In this document: piece by piece, positions 1 through 8,085 of the stretch
Numbering within the stretch: position 1 is the stretch's first letter
Layout of the letters: every line of letters starts with the position of its first letter
Assembly: GCF_001039005.1 (NCBI RefSeq)
Contig: NZ_LDWR01000055.1
Location: 217,143-281,142 of the forward strand
Direction of reading: 5' to 3'
DNA: 64,000 nucleotides
DNA from: Burkholderia cepacia
GTDB taxonomy: Bacteria > Pseudomonadota > Gammaproteobacteria > Burkholderiales > Burkholderiaceae
The notes under the pieces: generated by a model
Databases searched by the model: none
Seen by the model: the letters and a program-made list of their open reading frames with translations, nothing else
Told to the model about the DNA's origin: nothing
Made by a program: the position numbers and the translations under genes

Positions 1-2
1 AC

Positions 3-1061
3 ATCTTCGACACGCCCGACCTGTCGTATCTCGACGACCGCATCGTCAACGGCACGTTCGAGCCGGCGCCGGGCGAGCCGCATCCGCTCGCGCTGTTCAC
101 GGCCGCACGCGTCGACTTCTCGCTGCACCGGCTGCGTCACTACACGGCGACGTCGCCCACGCATTTCCAGAACTACGTGCTCTACACGAACTACCAGTTC
201 TACATCGACGAGTTCGTGAAGCTCGGCCGCACGATGATGACGGAAAGCACCGATCCCGAGGTGCGCGCGTACCGCAGCCAGTACAGCGCGTTCGTCGAGC
301 CGGGCGATGTCGTCACGTACAACGCGAACCTCGGCAGCGAGCCGGCCGAGGGCGCCGCGCCGCCGCGCCTGCCGCAGATGCCCGCGTATCACCTGAAGCG
401 CGCGGACGGCAGCGGGATCACGATGGTCAATATCGGCGTCGGTCCGTCGAACGCGAAGACGATCACCGATCACATCGCGGTGCTGCGTCCGCACGCGTGG
501 GTGATGCTCGGTCACTGCGCGGGGCTGCGCAACACGCAGCGCCTCGGCGACTACGTGCTCGCACACGGTTACGTGCGCGAGGATCACGTGCTCGACGCCG
601 ACCTGCCGCTGTGGGTGCCGATTCCGGCGCTCGCCGAAGTGCAGCTCGCACTGGAGCGCGCGGTGGCCGACGTCACGCGGCTCGAGGGCGTCGAACTGAA
701 GCGCGTGATGCGCACGGGCACGGTCGCGAGCGTCGACAATCGCAACTGGGAACTGCGCGATCATCGCGAGCCGGTGCAGCGGCTGTCGCAGAGCCGCGCG
801 GTCGCGCTCGACATGGAAAGCGCGACGATCGCCGCGAACGGGTTCCGTTTCCGCGTGCCGTACGGCACGCTGCTGTGCGTATCGGACAAGCCGCTGCACG
901 GCGAGCTGAAACTGCCGGGGATGGCCGACACGTTCTATCGCGGGCAGGTCGATCAGCATCTGCAGATCGGCGTGAAGGCGATGGAGATCCTGCGCACGAA
1001 CGGGCTCGACAAGCTGCATAGCCGGAAGCTGCGGAGTTTTGCGGAAGTGGCGTTCCAGTAA
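3..1061 (+). CDS. amn: AMP nucleosidase, C-terminal 352 residues (5' end outside window)
   Basis: Hydrolyses AMP to adenine and ribose 5-phosphate in purine salvage; cytosolic. The reading frame is open from base 3, so the gene enters from the left; a Met at 177 is internal. The C-terminal nucleoside-phosphorylase-like domain is visible, with the GVGPSNAKTITDHIAVLRP and MLGHCAGLRNTQ stretches and the later ALDMESATIAANG segment, which resembles the MESAT substrate-binding motif of this superfamily. The family is usually about 480-500 residues, so roughly a quarter is missing. The stop is followed by a 121-base spacer to a convergent reductase gene. No terminator is clear. Confidence 0.9.
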   Translation: MFDTPDLSYLDDRIVNGTFEPAPGEPHPLALFTAARVDFSLHRLRHYTATSPTHFQNYVLYTNYQFYIDEFVKLGRTMMTESTDPEVRAYRSQYSAFVEPGDVVTYNANLGSEPAEGAAPPRLPQMPAYHLKRADGSGITMVNIGVGPSNAKTITDHIAVLRPHAWVMLGHCAGLRNTQRLGDYVLAHGYVREDHVLDADLPLWVPIPALAEVQLALERAVADVTRLEGVELKRVMRTGTVASVDNRNWELRDHREPVQRLSQSRAVALDMESATIAANGFRFRVPYGTLLCVSDKPLHGELKLPGMADTFYRGQVDQHLQIGVKAMEILRTNGLDKLHSRKLRSFAEVAFQ

Positions 1062-1182
1062 GCGTGACAACCGGCGGGCCTTGCGGGGCGCCGCCGCCGG
1101 GCTTTGCGCCGTCCGGCCTGCCGGCGGTGGATTGCACGGCTTCAGCTTCCTGACTCGACCCGGTCAGTTGCCGTGGCCGTGG

Positions 1183-2154
1183 TTACCATTGCACCGGCTC
1201 GATCGTCCGGTCGAACGCGGCTTCGAGCACCGCGGTTTCTCGATCGTCAAGCGTCAGGTCGAGCGCCGCGAGCGCATCGGTCACGTGATGCGGCTTTGAC
1301 AATCCGACGATCGGCGCCGTGACGCCGGGCCGTCGCAGCGCCCACGCGAGGGCGATCCGGGCGGGCGCCAGGCCGCGTGCCTGCGCCACCTGTCCGACGG
1401 CCTCGACGGTCGCCGCGACCGCGTCGCGGCCGTCGTACCAGGACACCATCTGCCGGTCGGTCGCGGCCCGCGTCGTCCCGGCATCGCGCGAGCCGGCCAG
1501 CAACCCGCGGCCAAGCGGCGACCACGGCGTGTACGCGACGCCTTCCTCGATGCACAGCGGCAGCATGTCGCGTTCGTCGTCGCGGCAGATCAGGCTGTAC
1601 TGGCTCTGCATCGACGCGAACCGGGCGAGGCCGTGATGCCGCTGGAATGCGAGCATTTTCATGAACTGCCACGCATGCATCGACGAGGCGCCGAGATAAC
1701 GGACCTTGCCGCTCCTCACGATTGCGTCGAGCGCGTCGAGCGTTTCGTCGATCGGCGTATCCGGATCGAACCGGTGAACGACGTAGAGATCGACGTAATC
1801 GGTCCCGAGGCGCTGCAGCGACGCGTCGATACTTGCGAACAGATGCTTGCGCGACAGCCCGCGCGCATTCGGACCGTCGCCGGTCGGGAAGAACACCTTG
1901 GTCGCGATCACCACGTCGTCGCGCGTCGCGAAATCACGCAGCGCGCGCCCGAGAATGCGTTCGCTCTCGCCGCCCGAGTAGATGTCGGCCGTGTCGAAAA
2001 ACGTCACACCGGCGTCCAGCGCCGCGCGGATGAACGGGCGCGCCGTGTCCTCGGTCGCGACCCACGGCCGCCACGACGGATCGCCGTAGGTCATGCAGCC
2101 CAGACACAGCTTCGACACCTTCAGCCCGGACGTTCCCAGTCTCACGTACTCCAT
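1183..2154 (-). CDS. Aldo/keto reductase
   Basis: NADPH-dependent reductase of the AKR superfamily, 323 residues, a typical TIM-barrel length. The catalytic tetrad is recognisable: Asp and Tyr in DTADIYSGGESE, Lys in VVIATKVFFP and His in LYVVHRFD. The C-terminal nucleotide-binding segment around APIVGLSKPHHV is present. A strong Shine-Dalgarno (GGAGGATGA) precedes the ATG. It is the last gene of a cupin-SDR-AKR run, 25 bases after the SDR stop, so it is probably cotranscribed and controlled by the divergent LysR regulator. The substrate cannot be read from sequence. The AKR11/12 (YajO, Tas-like) type is most likely. Confidence 0.88.
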   Translation of the reverse strand: MEYVRLGTSGLKVSKLCLGCMTYGDPSWRPWVATEDTARPFIRAALDAGVTFFDTADIYSGGESERILGRALRDFATRDDVVIATKVFFPTGDGPNARGLSRKHLFASIDASLQRLGTDYVDLYVVHRFDPDTPIDETLDALDAIVRSGKVRYLGASSMHAWQFMKMLAFQRHHGLARFASMQSQYSLICRDDERDMLPLCIEEGVAYTPWSPLGRGLLAGSRDAGTTRAATDRQMVSWYDGRDAVAATVEAVGQVAQARGLAPARIALAWALRRPGVTAPIVGLSKPHHVTDALAALDLTLDDRETAVLEAAFDRTIEPVQW

Positions 2155-2179
2155 TGATTCATCCTCCGTGAGGCGCCGA

Positions 2180-2989
2180 TCAGCGCATGCCGCCGATCGT
2201 GTAGCCGCCGTCGACGAGGATCGATTCGCCGGTCACGAAACGCGCTTCGTCGCTGCAGAGCCAGACGGCCGCGTCCGCCACGTCCTCGGGGGTGCCGATC
2301 CGCCGCGCGGGCGTGAACGCGGCGAACGGGCGGAACATCTCGTCGTCGCCGAACCGGCGCGCCATCGGCGTGTCGATGATGCCGGGGTTGACGTTGTTGA
2401 TCCGGATCCCGTGCGGGCCGCCTTCGAGCGCGACCGCGCGCACCAGCGCATCGAGCGCGCCCTTGCTCGCCGAATAGGTCGACGAGCCGGCCAGCGCGCC
2501 TTTCGCAAGCCAGGACGACGTATTCACGATTGCACCGCCGCCGTGCGCGAGCATCGCCTCCATCTCGTATTTGATCGACAGCCAGGTGCCCTTGAGGTTG
2601 GTGGCGATCACGTCGTCGAAGTCGGCCTCCGTCTGCTCCACGATCGGCGCGAACGTGCCCTCCGTGCCGGCGTTGTTGAACGCCGCGTGCAACGCGCCGT
2701 AGCGTTCGACCGTCGCGTCGACGAGCGCGCGTATGCCGTCGGCCGAGGCGATGTCGACGGGGATCGCGAACGCTTCGCCGCCGCGTTCGGCGATTGCGCG
2801 CACGGTGTCGTCGAGCGGCGCCGCGCGGCGTCCGGCCACGACGACGCGGGCGCCGTCGCGCGCGAACGCGAGTGCGGCCGCCCGGCCGATGCCGGTGCCG
2901 CCGCCCGTGACGAGCGCGACGCGCCCGTCGAGCCGGGGCCGCGGCTGCGTCGTGGAGGAGGGGATGGATCGGGTGTGTGAATCGGACAT
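2180..2989 (-). CDS. SDR-family NAD(P)-dependent oxidoreductase
   Basis: Classical short-chain dehydrogenase, 269 residues. The Rossmann motif VTGGGTGIGRAAALAF lies near residue 30, followed by the NNAG structural motif, the catalytic Ser in NTSSWLAKG and the YSASK Tyr-Lys pair; the C-terminus ends DGGYTIGGMR as is usual. The N-terminal 20 residues before the fold are polar and probably disordered. It is the middle gene of the cupin-SDR-AKR operon, 52 bases after the cupin stop. The pairing with an AKR suggests stepwise oxidation and reduction of one carbonyl or alcohol substrate, which is inference. Confidence 0.88.
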   Translation of the reverse strand: MSDSHTRSIPSSTTQPRPRLDGRVALVTGGGTGIGRAAALAFARDGARVVVAGRRAAPLDDTVRAIAERGGEAFAIPVDIASADGIRALVDATVERYGALHAAFNNAGTEGTFAPIVEQTEADFDDVIATNLKGTWLSIKYEMEAMLAHGGGAIVNTSSWLAKGALAGSSTYSASKGALDALVRAVALEGGPHGIRINNVNPGIIDTPMARRFGDDEMFRPFAAFTPARRIGTPEDVADAAVWLCSDEARFVTGESILVDGGYTIGGMR

Positions 2990-3041
2990 GATGGGTGGCG
3001 CTCCGCGTCAGGGTGAAACGAGCCGGCCGAAGGGCCGGCGC

Positions 3042-3497
3042 TCAGTCTTCGCCGTCCGGAACGGTCAGCGGTGCGCCGGGCGTGCCGGCGTAGAACACGA
3101 TCAGCTCGGCGGTCTCGTCGCCGGTTTCGCCGCGATGTGCGCCATCGACCATTTCCGGCACCACGTCGCCGGGGCCGAGCGCCAGCCGCTTGCCGTCGCT
3201 GCGGCGTACGGCGGTCAGATGGCCCGACAGCACGTAGCCGATGTTGATCGACGGATGCGTGTGCCAGGGCAGTACGGCGTGCGGCGGGATGGTGTAGCGT
3301 ACGACGGTCACCTCGGGCTGATGCGTCGGGTAGGCTCGGTAGGGCGAGCCGTCCCATGCGTGCGTGGTTCGCAGCAGCACCGTCTCGACGACGCGGGCGG
3401 GCGCATCGTCCGCGAGCGCGGGCGACGACGCACCGGCGATGATCGAGGCGGCCGCGACGGCGGCGCGGGAGGCGATGGAAAACGAGCGCAGGTTCAT
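3042..3497 (-). CDS. Exported single-domain cupin
   Basis: Small cupin of 151 residues with an N-terminal signal peptide (cleavage likely after ASSPALA), so it acts in the periplasm. The metal-binding cupin motif 1 is seen in LPWHTHPSINIGYVLSGHL, and motif 2 around PGDVVPEMVDGAHRG. The ATG at 3497 was chosen because it begins the signal peptide; an upstream in-frame ATG would add 41 residues of unlike composition. It is the first gene of the operon with the SDR and AKR, and diverges from a LysR gene 164 bases away. The enzymatic role is unknown; such cupins are often annotated as quercetin-dioxygenase-like without proof. Confidence 0.8.
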   Translation of the reverse strand: MNLRSFSIASRAAVAAASIIAGASSPALADDAPARVVETVLLRTTHAWDGSPYRAYPTHQPEVTVVRYTIPPHAVLPWHTHPSINIGYVLSGHLTAVRRSDGKRLALGPGDVVPEMVDGAHRGETGDETAELIVFYAGTPGAPLTVPDGED

Positions 3498-3661
3498 GGT
3501 GAGCGGCCCGTGCGGGCTGATCGTCGAAGATGGCGCCATTGTGCGAAGCGGGGCGGCACGCGAGTAGCACCGGTCCGGTTGAAACCGATTCAACTTGACG
3601 GACCGGCGTCGCGACGCCATTGACGAGTGCCCGGACGTGCCGGGTTCGACAGGAGCACCGA

Positions 3662-4594
3662 ATGGATCGTTTGAAGGCGCTGACGGTATTCGTGCGCGTC
3701 GCAGTCGCGGGCGGCATCAGCGCGGGCGCACGCGAGCTCGGCATGACGCCGCAGGCGGCCAGCAAGCAGGTCGCCGCGCTCGAGGCGCTGCTGAACGTGC
3801 GGCTGTTCCAGCGCTCGACGCATCACATCGCGCTGACGGCCGAGGGCGAGCGCCTGCTCGCGCAATGCCGCGGCGCGGTCGGAGAACTGGAAACCGCGTT
3901 GCGTACGCTCGACGACGATCGCGCGCACGCGGTCGGCACGATCCGCGTCGCGGCGCCTTACTCGCTCGCCCGGCGCTTTCTCGCGCCGTTGCTCGGCGAG
4001 TTCTGCGACCGGCAGCCGGGCGTGACGGCCGAGCTGATCGTCAGCGACGACATGGCCGACATCGTCGAGCAGCGGATCGACATCGCGGTGCGGACCGGCA
4101 ATCTGCCCGACAGCGGGCTGATCGCGCGCCGCGTCGCCGATCTGCAGCTGGTCGTCTGCGCGGCGCCGGCGTATCTGCGCCGCCACGGCGAGCCGCAAAC
4201 GGTCGATGCATTGCGCGATCACCGCTGCACGGCGTTCCTGTATCCGCGCACGGGCAAGCCGTTTCCATGGGAGTTTCTCGTCGACGGCCGCGTCGACACG
4301 CAACAGGTGCACCCGTTCATCGCGACCAACGACATCGACGCCGAACTCGACATCGTGCTGAGCGGTGCCGCGATCGGCCAGTTCTTCGGTTATTCGGTCC
4401 ACGCGCACGTGCGCGAGGGCCGTCTCGTGCCGCTGCTGACGCAGCACGCCACCGCTCGCTACGGGCTCTATCTGTGCATGCCGCAGCGCACGCATCTCCC
4501 GCTGCGGAGCCGGTTGCTGATGGATTTCCTTGCGGCCCGGCTCGGCGCGCATCCGGAACTCGCGCCACTCCCGCTGGCGGGGGCGCCGGCTTGA
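3662..4594 (+). CDS. LysR-family transcriptional regulator
   Basis: LTTR of 310 residues with an N-terminal winged helix-turn-helix (residues 1-60; GGISAGARELGMTPQAASKQVAALEALLNVRLFQR) and a C-terminal periplasmic-binding-like effector domain of the CrgA type. The start is the ATG of MDRLKAL, the usual LTTR beginning, preceded by AGGAG; an earlier in-frame ATG at 3620 lies in the promoter gap. It is divergent from the cupin-SDR-AKR operon, the classical arrangement in which an LTTR controls the neighbouring operon from the shared 164-base intergenic region. The inducer is unknown. Confidence 0.9.
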   Translation: MDRLKALTVFVRVAVAGGISAGARELGMTPQAASKQVAALEALLNVRLFQRSTHHIALTAEGERLLAQCRGAVGELETALRTLDDDRAHAVGTIRVAAPYSLARRFLAPLLGEFCDRQPGVTAELIVSDDMADIVEQRIDIAVRTGNLPDSGLIARRVADLQLVVCAAPAYLRRHGEPQTVDALRDHRCTAFLYPRTGKPFPWEFLVDGRVDTQQVHPFIATNDIDAELDIVLSGAAIGQFFGYSVHAHVREGRLVPLLTQHATARYGLYLCMPQRTHLPLRSRLLMDFLAARLGAHPELAPLPLAGAPA

Positions 4595-4657
4595 CGCGCA
4601 GCGCCCTGGTTGCGAGCGCGCCGATGCGCTTGAGTGTCGGATACCGGCGCGCGTACG

Positions 4658-5221
4658 TCAGTGCGCGGGTGTGGCGGTGCCGCCGTGCGACCGATCGCGG
4701 TGCGTATCTCGCATCGCATCGAGGACGGCCTCCAGCATCCCGATCGCGTCCGCCTGCCGCTTGATCGCCAGCCGCTGTTCCCCGAGCGAGCGCAGCGTCG
4801 CCCCGCCGAAATATTCCATGATGTCCGGCAGGCGGCGTACGGTGCCGCGACTGCCCCAGCAGCCGTCGTCGATTTCCGTCGGCAGCACCCAGACGCGCGA
4901 CGCGATGGCGTCGAGCGAGACGCCTTCCGCGCGTGCGACCGCAGCCGTGACGTCGGCGATCAGCCCGGCGCGCGCGGCGTCCGTGTACTGGCCTTCCGGC
5001 ACGGTCGGCACGATCCGGTAGATCGGCGCGGGCGCCAGTTCGCCGGAGCGGTACACGGCCGCCGGCCGGTGGACGAAGATCCACGTCACATCCCGCACGC
5101 GCGGGTCACTCGGGTCGAGTCCTTCGTGACGGATCAGGATCTCGGTCAGTTCGCTAATCAATTGCGCTTCGGCAGGCTGCGCGAGCGCACCTTCGGGGAT
5201 CGCGACGTCGATCATCGGCAT
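4658..5221 (-). CDS. Tautomerase-family protein
   Basis: 187-residue protein of the 4-oxalocrotonate tautomerase/MIF superfamily. It begins Met-Pro, giving the amino-terminal proline that these enzymes use as general base. Two beta-alpha-beta halves can be seen (MIDVAIPEGAL and, after residue 65, YRIVPTVPEGQY), as in fused or trimeric family members. The C-terminal 50 residues, after SRGTVRRLPDIMEYFGG, extend beyond a minimal tautomerase. It stands alone between the convergent LysR gene and the AraC-type regulator upstream on the same strand. The substrate is unknown. Confidence 0.75.
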   Translation of the reverse strand: MPMIDVAIPEGALAQPAEAQLISELTEILIRHEGLDPSDPRVRDVTWIFVHRPAAVYRSGELAPAPIYRIVPTVPEGQYTDAARAGLIADVTAAVARAEGVSLDAIASRVWVLPTEIDDGCWGSRGTVRRLPDIMEYFGGATLRSLGEQRLAIKRQADAIGMLEAVLDAMRDTHRDRSHGGTATPAH

Positions 5222-5371
5222 GGTGGTGTCCTGGTTCGGTTGAGAGAGCGTCGTTCCCGGATCCGGGCGACGTGAACCCAGTGTAGGAACCGCGCCCTTG
5301 CGCGCGAAGTGGCGAAACTGCCATTCGGCAATGCCATTTCGGACATTGCGATCGATGCCGATGCCAGACGG

Positions 5372-6364
5372 CTAGCGCATGAAGCGGCGGCGATATTCGC
5401 CGGGCGCAATGCCCGTCTCGCGCTTGAAGAGCTGGCGAAAGCCGCTGATGTCCGTGTAGCCGACGCGCTCGCAGATCGCGTCGACCCCGATCTTCGTTTC
5501 GGCCAGCAGCCGCTTCGCGACCTCGATCCTGAGCGTCTGCAGATACTTGAGCGGCGGTGCTCCCACCGCCTCCCTGAAGCGGCGATGCAGCGTGCGTTCG
5601 CTCATCGCCACGTGCTCGCTCAAGCGGGCGAGGCTGAACGGCTCGCGCAGGTGTCTTTCCATCCAGCGCAGTGCGCGCGCAACAGCCGCATCATCGTGTC
5701 CGGTGTGGCTCATCTGCGAGACATCGATGTACGAATCCTGCGAAATGCGGTTCATGTCGATCAGCATGAGCTTCGCGACTGACGCCGCAAGACGCGGGTT
5801 CGCGAGCTTGTCGACGAGGCGCAGCGCGAGATTCTGATACGACGTGATGGCGCCGCCGCAGAGAATGCCGTCCTGCTCGGTCAGCACCTCCGATGCGCGC
5901 AGCGCGACGTCCGGGTAACGCGCCTGGAAGGTCGACGCTTTCGACCAGTGCGTGGTGGCGGCGCGTCCGTCGAGCAAGCCGGCCTCGGCCAGCAGGAACG
6001 CGCCGGTGCAATAAGTCGCGATCAGCGTGCCGCGCGCATGCTGTCGGCGCAGCGCGTCGAGCAGCGGCGCGAGCGAGCCGGGGCGTGCGAGCAGCCGCTC
6101 CAGATCGGCGACGAACGGGGCGGTCAGCCAGATTGCATCGGCGGCACTGCCGCCGTCGATCGTGCCGTCGACCGGGACGATCTGGCCGGAGGCCGTGCGA
6201 ACCGGCCGGCCGTCGATCGATTCGATGCGCCACCGGAACGGGGCGACTGTCCGGCGGGCCGGCGTCGTGGGAGCGAGATGATTGGCCGCGGTAAGGATGT
6301 CGGTCGGCGCGGCGATGCCGGACGCGAGGGCATGATCGACTGCCCAGATCCTGATGAGTGGCAT
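5372..6364 (-). CDS. GlxA-type AraC-family transcriptional regulator (DJ-1/PfpI domain plus HTH)
   Basis: 330-residue regulator. Residues 1-190 form a class I glutamine amidotransferase-like/DJ-1 domain with a cysteine in the nucleophile-elbow region (LIATYCTGAFLLAEAGLLDG). The last 100 residues are an AraC double helix-turn-helix ending in ERVGYTDISGFRQLFKRETG. The family includes GlxA and the carnitine/arginine regulators CdhR and ArgR. The ATG at 6364 (MPLIRIW) starts the domain directly; an in-frame start 39 bases upstream is possible. The nearest downstream gene on this strand is the tautomerase, 150 bases on, which may or may not be its target. Confidence 0.87.
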   Translation of the reverse strand: MPLIRIWAVDHALASGIAAPTDILTAANHLAPTTPARRTVAPFRWRIESIDGRPVRTASGQIVPVDGTIDGGSAADAIWLTAPFVADLERLLARPGSLAPLLDALRRQHARGTLIATYCTGAFLLAEAGLLDGRAATTHWSKASTFQARYPDVALRASEVLTEQDGILCGGAITSYQNLALRLVDKLANPRLAASVAKLMLIDMNRISQDSYIDVSQMSHTGHDDAAVARALRWMERHLREPFSLARLSEHVAMSERTLHRRFREAVGAPPLKYLQTLRIEVAKRLLAETKIGVDAICERVGYTDISGFRQLFKRETGIAPGEYRRRFMR

Positions 6365-6609
6365 GGTGGCGGGAATGGCCTTGTGTGAGGTCGATCCTAC
6401 CACCTCATGTCATGTATCCGTAGCGCACGGTCGACTGCGCGGATGCCCGGCCGGATTGCCAGCGCGTTGTGCGATCGGCCCGCACCGGGTTGCCCCGTTC
6501 GGTATCCCGGCGGCCGCCGCGTTTTCCGAGGCGAGGCGCCAGAAACGACAAGGCCGCCCGGCGCCGAAGCGCGCGGGCGGCCCTGCTTGTCAGGCGATGG
6601 CGAGGTCGA

Positions 6610-6933
6610 TCAGCACTCGCCTTTCTTCGCGTGTCCCGGCGGGCAGTGGTAGTCGCCGCGTCGGTCGTCGCCGCGGCGGTCGTGGTCGTCGTGACCGCGA
6701 TGACGCTGGTGATCTTCCCACTCGCGGCGTTCCCAGTAACGGTGGCCGTCCCAGTAGCGGTCGCCATGCCAGCCGACGATGACCGCGGGCCCCGGGGCGA
6801 CCATGACGGGTGCGGGGGCGACGACGACCGGCGCGGGCGTGCCGATGTTGACGTCGACGTTGACTGCATGAGCGAGGCCGGACAGCGAAAGGCCGAGGCC
6901 GGCGAAGGCGAGGGCGATCAGCGAGCGTTGCAT
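6610..6933 (-). CDS. Small secreted His/Arg/Asp-rich protein (PXPV-type repeat)
   Basis: 107-residue protein with a clear signal peptide (cleavage after SGLAHA). The mature part has a Pro/Val/Ala segment (PAPVVVAPAPVMVAPGPAV), then a strongly charged tail rich in Tyr, Trp, Arg, His and Asp (about residues 55-90), ending with two cysteines (YHCPPGH and KKGEC). Short exported proteins of this form are common in Burkholderia and have no established function; envelope or metal association is only a guess. It is monocistronic, with a 392-base empty region upstream. Confidence 0.75.
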   Translation of the reverse strand: MQRSLIALAFAGLGLSLSGLAHAVNVDVNIGTPAPVVVAPAPVMVAPGPAVIVGWHGDRYWDGHRYWERREWEDHQRHRGHDDHDRRGDDRRGDYHCPPGHAKKGEC

Positions 6934-7325
6934 GTTCTTTTCCGTGAGGTCGTTATGAATAGGCCGGCGCGACGCGATGGAAGCGAGGGGGACCGTTCCA
7001 CCGGGGGGAACGCCGCGCCGACAGAATGCAGTGTGCTGGCGCGTGACGGAAAAGGCGAGGCGGGTTTATTACAGCGGGTTGGCGGCCGGCGAGGGCGGGG
7101 TGCGGGTATCGGGCCGCGCAATTTGACAATGGCGGGCCGCGGGTATGGACGATTGCGCCGCATCGCGCGGCATCGGCTGCACGGATTTGACATTCGGCGG
7201 CGCGCGGCCGCGAAGCGCGATTAACAGCGCGTTACAAAGTGACGCGCGGCAGGTGGTCGAGTCGCCAGGCCTGCCGCGCCGGAAGCAGTACGCCGGCCGT
7301 CGGGCCGGCTCATGCCACCGATGAA
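6934..7325. other. Intergenic region, 392 bases
   Basis: It separates the small secreted protein (reading left) from the 3' end of the LOG-family gene. I see no convincing gene, RNA or strong terminator. It should hold the promoter of the small secreted protein. GC is high apart from a short AT-richer stretch near 7060-7075 and 7220-7240. Confidence 0.5.
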
Positions 7326-8084
7326 TTACAGATAGAACATCCGGTCTTCGTCAGGCCGCGGCTGCTGCTCTTCCGAGCCTTCGCCTTCTTCCTCGCCGCT
7401 GTCCTCGTAGAACGCGAGCACTGCGTCGAGCACCTGGTCGGGATCGTCGATCACCTGCATCAGATCCATGTCTTCCGGATTGATCAGGCCCATCGGAATC
7501 AGCTGGTCGCGGAACCATTGCAGCAGCCCCTTCCAGAACTCGCTGCCGACGAGGATGATCGGCACGAGGCGCGATTTTTTCGTCTGGATCAGCGTGAGCA
7601 CTTCGGACAGCTCGTCGAGCGTGCCGAAACCGCCCGGCATCACGATCACCGCATCCGAGTTCTTCACGAACGTGACCTTGCGCGTGAAGAAGTGGCGGAA
7701 GCGCAGCGAGATGTCCTGGTAGTGGTTGCCGGCCTGCTCGTGCGGCAGCTCGATGTTCAGGCCGACCGACGGCGCCTTGCCGGCGTGCGCGCCCTTGTTC
7801 GCGGCTTCCATGATGCCGGGGCCGCCGCCGGAGATCACGGCGAAGCCGGCGTCGGACAGCTTGCGCGCGATCTGCACGGCGAGCTTGTAGTGCGGCGTGT
7901 CGGGTTTGAGGCGGGCAGAACCGTAGATGCTGACAGCCGGGCGGATCTCCGACAGGTACTCGGTCGCCTCGATAAACTCTGCCATAATCGTGAACATCTG
8001 CCACGATGCGCGCGCCTTCTTGGCCGTCGCGCGTTCTTGATCTGCGAGCGAACGCAGACTCGGAATCACTTTTCTCTTGTTCAT
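7326..8084 (-). CDS. LOG-family (TIGR00730) Rossmann-fold protein
   Basis: 252-residue protein related to cytokinin riboside 5'-monophosphate phosphoribohydrolases (LOG) and nucleotide nucleosidases. Both hallmark motifs are present: ISGGGPGIMEAANKGA (nucleotide binding) and VMPGGFGTLDELSEVLTL (the PGGxGTxxE catalytic motif). The C-terminal 25 residues are acidic and low in complexity. The likely activity is hydrolysis of a nucleoside 5'-monophosphate to base and ribose 5-phosphate, which is inference from the family. The ATG at 8084 lies one base from the divergent polA ATG at 8086, with no good Shine-Dalgarno. Downstream Mets at 7997 and 7985 are alternatives but would shorten a conserved-looking helical N-terminus. 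Confidence 0.85.
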   Translation of the reverse strand: MNKRKVIPSLRSLADQERATAKKARASWQMFTIMAEFIEATEYLSEIRPAVSIYGSARLKPDTPHYKLAVQIARKLSDAGFAVISGGGPGIMEAANKGAHAGKAPSVGLNIELPHEQAGNHYQDISLRFRHFFTRKVTFVKNSDAVIVMPGGFGTLDELSEVLTLIQTKKSRLVPIILVGSEFWKGLLQWFRDQLIPMGLINPEDMDLMQVIDDPDQVLDAVLAFYEDSGEEEGEGSEEQQPRPDEDRMFYL

Positions 8085-8085
8085 A

